DNA of 22,804 nt from a virus. The stretch spans positions 1-22,804 of IMG/VR virus record IMGVR_UViG_3300030085_000736; one strand, given 5' to 3'. Of this stretch, positions 18,883 through 22,804 are shown piece by piece. The notes beneath the pieces were generated by a model, which was given only the letters and a program-made list of their open reading frames with translations, was not told the origin of the DNA and searched no databases. Both the position numbers and the translations under genes were made by a program. Position 1 is the first letter of the stretch. Every line of letters begins with the position of its first letter.

Positions 18883-19156
18883 ATTTTTCAACTTCTTGCA
18901 ACCTCTGTTCCAACTCGTCAATCTTTTTAGTCACATATGGATATTTCTTTCTCCATGCGTCCTCTGGTTGTTGTAACCAAGTCCACCCCCACCTTTCAAC
19001 GAGGTAATCTAAAATCATATCGAACTTTGCATAACACCAAAGTCCAGCTCTTGTTCCTTGAAAATATGCGAGGAAGGCTGCACCAAACAATGAACCAAAG
19101 ATACCAGTGTAAATCCAAAGTCTATCGGATGCCATTCTTTCTATCATCTCTAACAT
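18872..19156 (-). CDS. Small membrane protein, 94 residues
   Basis: MLEMIERMASDRLWIYTGIF opens into a membrane helix (TGIFGSLFGAAFLAYFQG), then a Trp-rich amphipathic region (LVERWGWTWLQQPEDAW) and a C-terminal coiled coil (TKKIDELEQRLQEVEKL). It starts in the lipase stop (TAATG). The position after spanins and lipase suggests an envelope or lysis role. Function unknown. Confidence 0.75.
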   Translation of the reverse strand: MLEMIERMASDRLWIYTGIFGSLFGAAFLAYFQGTRAGLWCYAKFDMILDYLVERWGWTWLQQPEDAWRKKYPYVTKKIDELEQRLQEVEKLTK

Positions 19157-19899
19157 TATACGTCATATCCTTTTAATCTTTTAGTGTAGGTTAAAATATT
19201 ATGGTCATAAACACCATCAAAGAACTGCCATTTAGACCATGCTCTAAACCTACCACTCATACTATCTAAAAATCTTCTCCACATATTCATCTTTACAATT
19301 TCACCATTGTAACCAATGTATATATTCTTTCCATGATGTCTGTAACCCATAAACCAGAAAGGCACTTTACACACTACATCATTGTTGTTCTGAAAACGAT
19401 AGTGTGGCACTTGTAATGTACTTACCCACTTTCTATCACCAACTCTAGGTGAACCATAGGTATATAAACACTTAGGCTCTAACCCCTCTTCTTGAAACCT
19501 TTTTGCACAGATAGTTGCCATGGCTCCACCCAAAGAGTGTCCAGTAATGTAGATATTTCTATCTTGTATATCTGCGACTGTGAAGTTTAAGTCATCCCAG
19601 ACTTTGTTGATTTCACCTTGGAAACCAGCATGAACATCACCAGTATTATGTAATCCTTGTCTCTGGATTGCATTTAAGTCTGCTTTAATGTCAGACACTT
19701 CTTTTGGTTCTGTTCCCCTAAAACAAACGACTGCATCAGTATCATTCCAAATGACATAACACTGCGCTCCGTCTTTGTCTATAAATCTATGATTTTGAAA
19801 TCCATACTTCTCAAAAGTTTTGTTTGCATCTTCTGGTTCTTTATAAGCAACTCCAGATAGAACAGCCATCAAATATGGTTTATTCTTTATCTCCGTCAT
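19156..19899 (-). CDS. Class 3 lipase (alpha/beta hydrolase)
   Basis: A 247-residue Lipase_3 protein. VVCFRGTEP (57-65) gives the oxyanion region, GHSLGGAM (120-127) the nucleophile elbow with Ser122, Asp174 in NNNDVVCKVP and His233 in VYDHNILTY complete the triad. No signal peptide. It would cut membrane lipids; placed directly after the spanins it probably helps disrupt the envelope at lysis, though a role in lipid scavenging is possible. It overlaps the o-spanin gene by 20 bases. Confidence 0.9.
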   Translation of the reverse strand: MTEIKNKPYLMAVLSGVAYKEPEDANKTFEKYGFQNHRFIDKDGAQCYVIWNDTDAVVCFRGTEPKEVSDIKADLNAIQRQGLHNTGDVHAGFQGEINKVWDDLNFTVADIQDRNIYITGHSLGGAMATICAKRFQEEGLEPKCLYTYGSPRVGDRKWVSTLQVPHYRFQNNNDVVCKVPFWFMGYRHHGKNIYIGYNGEIVKMNMWRRFLDSMSGRFRAWSKWQFFDGVYDHNILTYTKRLKGYDV

Positions 19900-20284
19900 C
19901 TTCTTTCCTTTCAGTAGGTTTTACAGCCTCTTCATAGTAAAGAATGATTTGTTTCTGTTGTTCAATATATCTTCTCAGTTCTGCAAAGTTCTTTGATAAG
20001 TTTTCGTAGTCCTTCACCGATATTGCAATATACGAATCTGCACCGTTCTTTGCCTCAAACTCCTTCTTAAAATCTTCAAAGTTTTCAGACGGCGATACAA
20101 CATAAATCTTAATCTCATTCATCTGTACTGCTTTTGGGTGAGGAACAGTTGGTATCTGTCTCTCTACGAGTTTTGTTACTGTAACAATTTCTTTTTCTGG
20201 TTTATAGAAACTAGAACAACCACTAATCAGTAGTGTTGTCGCTAGTAACAGACTCAAGGTCACCCCATAGTTTATCTGTCGCAT
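19880..20284 (-). CDS. o-spanin-like lipoprotein (Rz1 analogue)
   Basis: From ATG at 20284 this gives 134 residues: MRQINYGVTLSLLLATTLLI then SGC, a lipobox with Cys23 for lipidation, followed by SSFYKPEKEIVTVTKLVERQ and IPTVPHP, and a helical C-terminal part. AGAGG lies 8 bases upstream; the earlier TTG lacks such a site. It overlaps the i-spanin frame by 62 bases in another phase, the classic Rz/Rz1 arrangement. It would sit in the outer membrane and join the i-spanin to fuse inner and outer membranes. Longer than classical Rz1. Confidence 0.82.
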   Translation of the reverse strand: MRQINYGVTLSLLLATTLLISGCSSFYKPEKEIVTVTKLVERQIPTVPHPKAVQMNEIKIYVVSPSENFEDFKKEFEAKNGADSYIAISVKDYENLSKNFAELRRYIEQQKQIILYYEEAVKPTERKEDDGDKE

Positions 20285-20612
20285 TTTGCATCCTCTTCTC
20301 AATCAACCCAGGCTTCTTATTTGCAAGATGGGTTAAATCGTGTTTATTTAGAGTATTTCGGAGTTCATCTCCGTACTCTTCTGCTTTTCTTAAATCTGCA
20401 TTTAGTTGGTCAGTCAATGCATTTAAACGAATTGCATCCTCACCCATCTTTTTAATGGTTTGTTGGTTCTCTTCGTTTGCAACTTCCAACTTTGCATTGT
20501 TTTCACGCAACTGTGCTATAGTTGCTTGTGTAGTATCGTAATAATACTTGGCGGCGTAAGCTGCACCGCCAAGTAACGCAATCACGAATATCATAGCATA
20601 TAATCTTAACAT
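20223..20612 (-). CDS. i-spanin-like protein (Rz analogue)
   Basis: 129 residues: N-terminal membrane helix MLRLYAMIFVIALLGGAAYA, then a periplasmic coiled coil (TIAQLRENNAKLEVANEENQ and DQLNADLRKAEEYGDELRN). This is the layout of Rz-type inner-membrane spanins. The o-spanin starts inside its 3' end. Two small membrane proteins lie just upstream, completing a lysis cassette. Confidence 0.82.
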   Translation of the reverse strand: MLRLYAMIFVIALLGGAAYAAKYYYDTTQATIAQLRENNAKLEVANEENQQTIKKMGEDAIRLNALTDQLNADLRKAEEYGDELRNTLNKHDLTHLANKKPGLIEKRMQNATDKLWGDLESVTSDNTTD

Positions 20613-20613
20613 T

Positions 20614-20748
20614 TTATGATAGTTTCCTTTTTATCCATAGAACTAGAGCGTAGACTGCAAGAAAATATACAGTTGCAACTCCAATATCTATTAAATGCTC
20701 TCGCATATGATAGATAAATTCTATGCCTGCTTGAACGTCACCTTCCAT
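20614..20748 (-). CDS. Tiny membrane protein, 44 residues, holin-like candidate
   Basis: ATG at 20748 overlaps the previous stop (TAATG). MEGDVQAGIEFIYHMREHLI then a membrane helix (IGVATVYFLAVYALVLW) and a basic end IKRKLS. One helix with a charged N-terminus outside and basic C-terminus inside is compatible with a class III holin or antiholin. It lies one base before the i-spanin start. Confidence 0.62.
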   Translation of the reverse strand: MEGDVQAGIEFIYHMREHLIDIGVATVYFLAVYALVLWIKRKLS

Positions 20749-20909
20749 TATTCTGACTTCCAAATTGTCCAAATACCCCATGCAATTGCAAGACCAGCTG
20801 CAATCTTAGCAAGAGGCGCCATGAATAGAATCATCAGACCTAGTGCAACACATACTGCACCATCCCATGATGTTCTTTCTTTCATTCTACCTTTAATCCA
20901 ATTAATCAT
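20748..20909 (-). CDS. Small membrane protein, 53 residues, holin-like candidate
   Basis: ATG at 20909 overlaps the stop of the PAP2 protein (ATGA). MINWIKGRMKERTSWDGAVC then two hydrophobic stretches (AVCVALGLMILFMAPLA and IAAGLAIAWGIWTIW). Two membrane segments, small size and position directly before spanins suggest a holin. I recall relatives with the MxNWIKxRMxERTSWDG start beside spanins in other marine phages. Confidence 0.68.
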   Translation of the reverse strand: MINWIKGRMKERTSWDGAVCVALGLMILFMAPLAKIAAGLAIAWGIWTIWKSE

Positions 20910-22297
20910 TTTTTTCTCCCTTGACAATGAGCCCTCTGCGAAAACCCTTTTGGATTATCACAGTCAATGCTCTTCTTGTATTTGTCACTCCATTTCTCAT
21001 AATTAATCACTTTACTAGTTGTTCTAAAATCTTTCTTTCGCATAATCGTTTTGTTTGTTACTTCAAAACTATCATCACCTTTTGTTTTAATAACAACTGG
21101 TAAATTCAAATTAGTTGACATATCCTTGAGAACTGCTTCAACGTCTGGATTGTTTCTGATATTTCTACCTTTATTTCTTTGTATCTTTTTGAAAAACTTC
21201 TGTAGTTCTGATACTTTAATCGCTGGACTATTTCGTGGGTCATTTAACCTATCTACGAAATGTCTAGTAAACTCTACATCAATACCATACTTCGCAAGTA
21301 TTCTATCTGCAAACTTCTCTAAATCGTTTACATCTTTTTGTGTAAAGTCTTCATTCTTTTGTTTAGTAATCTTCTTCATCTTTTCAATGTACTTACGATA
21401 CACTGCGGCCTCTGCCGTCTTTCCCATCACTCTCGCTCTCTGTTCCATAGCGATTGCGGCTTGTATCTTGTGTGCATGAGATTTACCAGAAGATTCTATT
21501 TTCTTCACGCTTGCCTTTGCAGTTTCAACATCTTTGAAACCAAGACCGTGAATAGTTCCCTTTGGATTTTCGTCTGTGTATAAATCTGAATGTTTGTCTG
21601 ACCCAGCTGGTTGACCTTTCTTTCTGGGTATTCTAGGTGCTTCACTTACATACTCTCTATTGATAATCATCATTAATTTTTCTGCGAGTAAGTTTCCAGC
21701 AATGTAATCTGGAATATAGTGAAACCCTGCTTTAATTCTTCCTAATCCACCCTCTTTACCTTTTTCAATAAGTTGTTTCTTATGGGTTGGATGTTTTTGT
21801 GCAGTGTACAATGCAACTAACATTGCTTGACACGCATGACCAGATGGATAACTTCTTGTTTTGTTTGTTGTACTGTCCATAGGACGAATAGAGTTATCTA
21901 CTTCATATGGTCTATCTACGTTAAACTTTCTTTTGAATGGGCCTATAATTTCGGTTGCCTCATCAACTAATGCTTTATGTTCATCATAATCGAACTCTAA
22001 ATTATTCTCTCTACAATATTGTTCTACTGCATAAAATGAATGTTCATCATGATTACGAATTGATTCTTCATCCTCTGGAGTTCTTTTCTCCATAAAAGGT
22101 TTAATCTTATCAGCTTCTTTTTGAAGGTCAAATGTTGGGAGAGGAAGTTTGATACGCTTGTGTGCGTTTCTGGGGAAAAACTTAAATTCTGGTTTTTCCT
22201 CAACCTTTTTTGTTTTCTTAACAAGTCGTTTAACCTTTGCGTTTAAATTCGCAACTGGTTTATAACTTGTATAATTTGTATAGGTTACCAAACTCAT
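20906..22297 (-). CDS. Modular protein: PAP2-type phosphatase plus two phage domains
   Basis: 463 residues. Basic N-terminus (1-50), then a PAP2/acid phosphatase core with its three motifs: KRKFNVDRP at 122-130 (K-x6-RP), SYPSGH at 149-154, and R187-x5-H193-x3-D197. The usual membrane helices are not obvious, so it may be soluble like bacterial class A phosphatases. Residues about 247-310 hold a helical domain (HGLGFKDVETAKASVKKIE, then AIAMEQRARVMGK). Residues about 325-430 hold an FTRHFVDRLNDPRN domain, and the end is SIDCDNPKGFSQRAHCQGRKK spaced as a short Cys motif. The last three modules recur in T4-like virion-linked proteins as I recall. AGGAG precedes ATG. Substrate unknown. Confidence 0.8.
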   Translation of the reverse strand: MSLVTYTNYTSYKPVANLNAKVKRLVKKTKKVEEKPEFKFFPRNAHKRIKLPLPTFDLQKEADKIKPFMEKRTPEDEESIRNHDEHSFYAVEQYCRENNLEFDYDEHKALVDEATEIIGPFKRKFNVDRPYEVDNSIRPMDSTTNKTRSYPSGHACQAMLVALYTAQKHPTHKKQLIEKGKEGGLGRIKAGFHYIPDYIAGNLLAEKLMMIINREYVSEAPRIPRKKGQPAGSDKHSDLYTDENPKGTIHGLGFKDVETAKASVKKIESSGKSHAHKIQAAIAMEQRARVMGKTAEAAVYRKYIEKMKKITKQKNEDFTQKDVNDLEKFADRILAKYGIDVEFTRHFVDRLNDPRNSPAIKVSELQKFFKKIQRNKGRNIRNNPDVEAVLKDMSTNLNLPVVIKTKGDDSFEVTNKTIMRKKDFRTTSKVINYEKWSDKYKKSIDCDNPKGFSQRAHCQGRKK

Positions 22298-22305
22298 TGT
22301 ATCTC

Positions 22306-22530
22306 CTAATGGTCATAAAGAGTGGGTGTATTACTATTTATGTATACTGGTTTACAATAAGCGGTTGCTCTGTGTTCTGGGGGAGTTAAAGAACTGTAAC
22401 GATAATTACCGTATCGTTTTACAATTTGACTTGCATACCAATTGCAAGTTTCTATACTGCGAAAATACATAGGTTGACCACCTTGTACATCACCACCTAA
22501 AAGAAACACCAAGAGAAATGCGTGTACCAT
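22306..22530 (-). CDS. Small exported two-cysteine protein, 74 residues
   Basis: Signal-like start MVHAFLLVFLLGGDVQGGQP, then YFRSIETCNWYASQIVKRYG and ATAYCKPVYINS. The F-x-S/T-x-E-x-C-x-x-Y-A-S ... Y-C-K/V-P pattern matches the 51-residue protein at 11586. Probably a periplasmic disulfide mini-protein. A CATAAATAG late-like variant lies near its 3' end. Function unknown. Confidence 0.68.
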   Translation of the reverse strand: MVHAFLLVFLLGGDVQGGQPMYFRSIETCNWYASQIVKRYGNYRYSSLTPPEHRATAYCKPVYINSNTPTLYDH

Positions 22531-22533
22531 ACA

Positions 22534-22804
22534 TCACTTGAAGACAACTCCAACAAGTTTCATGAATTGTGCTTTACCACCCTTGTTGATAATATCTTCC
22601 ATCTTTTTCTTAGTATCTGGTTTTACCTTTTCAAGAGCTTGAGTTAATGCAGATGCAGTGAACAAATCAACTCGTACTGTTCCATCTTTTAATTTAATCT
22701 TATTGTTTTGTTTGTCTTTAACAATCTTTTTAAGAACATCTACGTTTGCCTCGTTAAGATACTCCTCACCAAAGTTGTCCATCTGTTCTTTTACAGACTT
22801 TCTG
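22534..22804 (-). CDS. Conserved phage protein, 5' end beyond window
   Basis: From the internal ATG at 22782 there are 82 residues, but the frame is open to the window edge (preceded by RKSVKEQ) and no ribosome site precedes that ATG, so the real start may lie outside. It has YLNEANVDVLKKIVKDKQNN, DGTVRVDLFTASALTQALEK and a basic end (INKGGKAQFMKLVGV). The DGxxVDLFTASA motif recurs in T4-like marine phages, usually in proteins of unknown or virion-linked function. Confidence 0.7.
   Translation of the reverse strand, partial: RKSVKEQMDNFGEEYLNEANVDVLKKIVKDKQNNKIKLKDGTVRVDLFTASALTQALEKVKPDTKKKMEDIINKGGKAQFMKLVGVVFK

Noticed and set aside
20233-20541. Plus-strand ORF opposite the i-spanin
   Set aside because: Antisense shadow of a coiled-coil gene; no ribosome site or promoter.
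1-22804. CRISPR array, insertion sequence, integrase or attachment site
   Set aside because: No direct-repeat array, transposase or recombinase motif was seen. The tmRNA gene could serve as an integration site in bacteria, but no integrase is present and the rest looks lytic.

Overview
This window looks like part of the genome of a large, lytic, T4-like marine phage (myovirus type). The DNA is AT-rich. Genes are small and tightly packed, nearly all on the minus strand, with many 1- to 14-base start/stop overlaps. The recognisable core is T4-like: gp61-type primase, RNase H/FEN, NrdA and NrdB, PhoH, a PD-(D/E)XK exonuclease, spanins, endolysin, and short TATAAATA elements like T4 late promoters. 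The likely host is an alphaproteobacterium, possibly of the SAR11 or a related marine group. The main reason is a circularly permuted two-piece tmRNA gene of alphaproteobacterial style at the left end. A phage-encoded ribosomal protein bS21, which I recall from SAR11 phages, fits this. The host assignment is inference.

Read in the direction of transcription (right to left). (1) About 22.8-17.4 kb holds a small conserved phage protein open to the window edge, small exported proteins, a modular PAP2-phosphatase protein, and a lysis and envelope block: two tiny membrane proteins, an overlapping i-spanin/o-spanin pair, a class 3 lipase and several membrane or coiled-coil proteins. (2) 17.4-11.6 kb is a nucleotide and DNA metabolism block: primase, NrdA, a small linker gene, a glutaredoxin-NrdB fusion, three small Cys-rich zinc-type proteins, a PD-(D/E)XK nuclease and small hypotheticals. 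It ends at a hairpin shared with the only convincing plus-strand gene, an outer-membrane-type protein at 11.2-11.6 kb. (3) 11.0-10.2 kb holds a small operon ending in a pseudoazurin-type blue copper protein and a strong terminator. (4) 10.2-6.9 kb holds short hypotheticals, bS21 and RNase H. (5) 6.9-6.7 kb holds a compact candidate small RNA with its own promoter and terminator. (6) 6.7-0.4 kb holds an SprT-like metalloprotease, hypotheticals, a SleB-type cell-wall hydrolase, PhoH, a GH108 endolysin, an exonuclease, small exported proteins and a thermonuclease-like protein. (7) The tmRNA runs from about 388 off the left edge.

Three themes stand out. First, expression control: eight sigma70-like promoters share an exact 17-bp spacer, and three of them share almost the same spacer sequence. 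They divide the minus strand into short transcription units, with a separate set of T4-late-like elements. Second, translation: tmRNA, bS21, and a small RNA whose CU-rich loop is complementary to the Shine-Dalgarno region of a gene in the same window. Together these suggest a phage translation-control and ribosome-rescue kit. Third, envelope and redox functions: pseudoazurin, an outer-membrane protein, several exported two-cysteine mini-proteins and a self-contained glutaredoxin-linked ribonucleotide reductase. All functional statements come from motifs read by eye; no database search was run.
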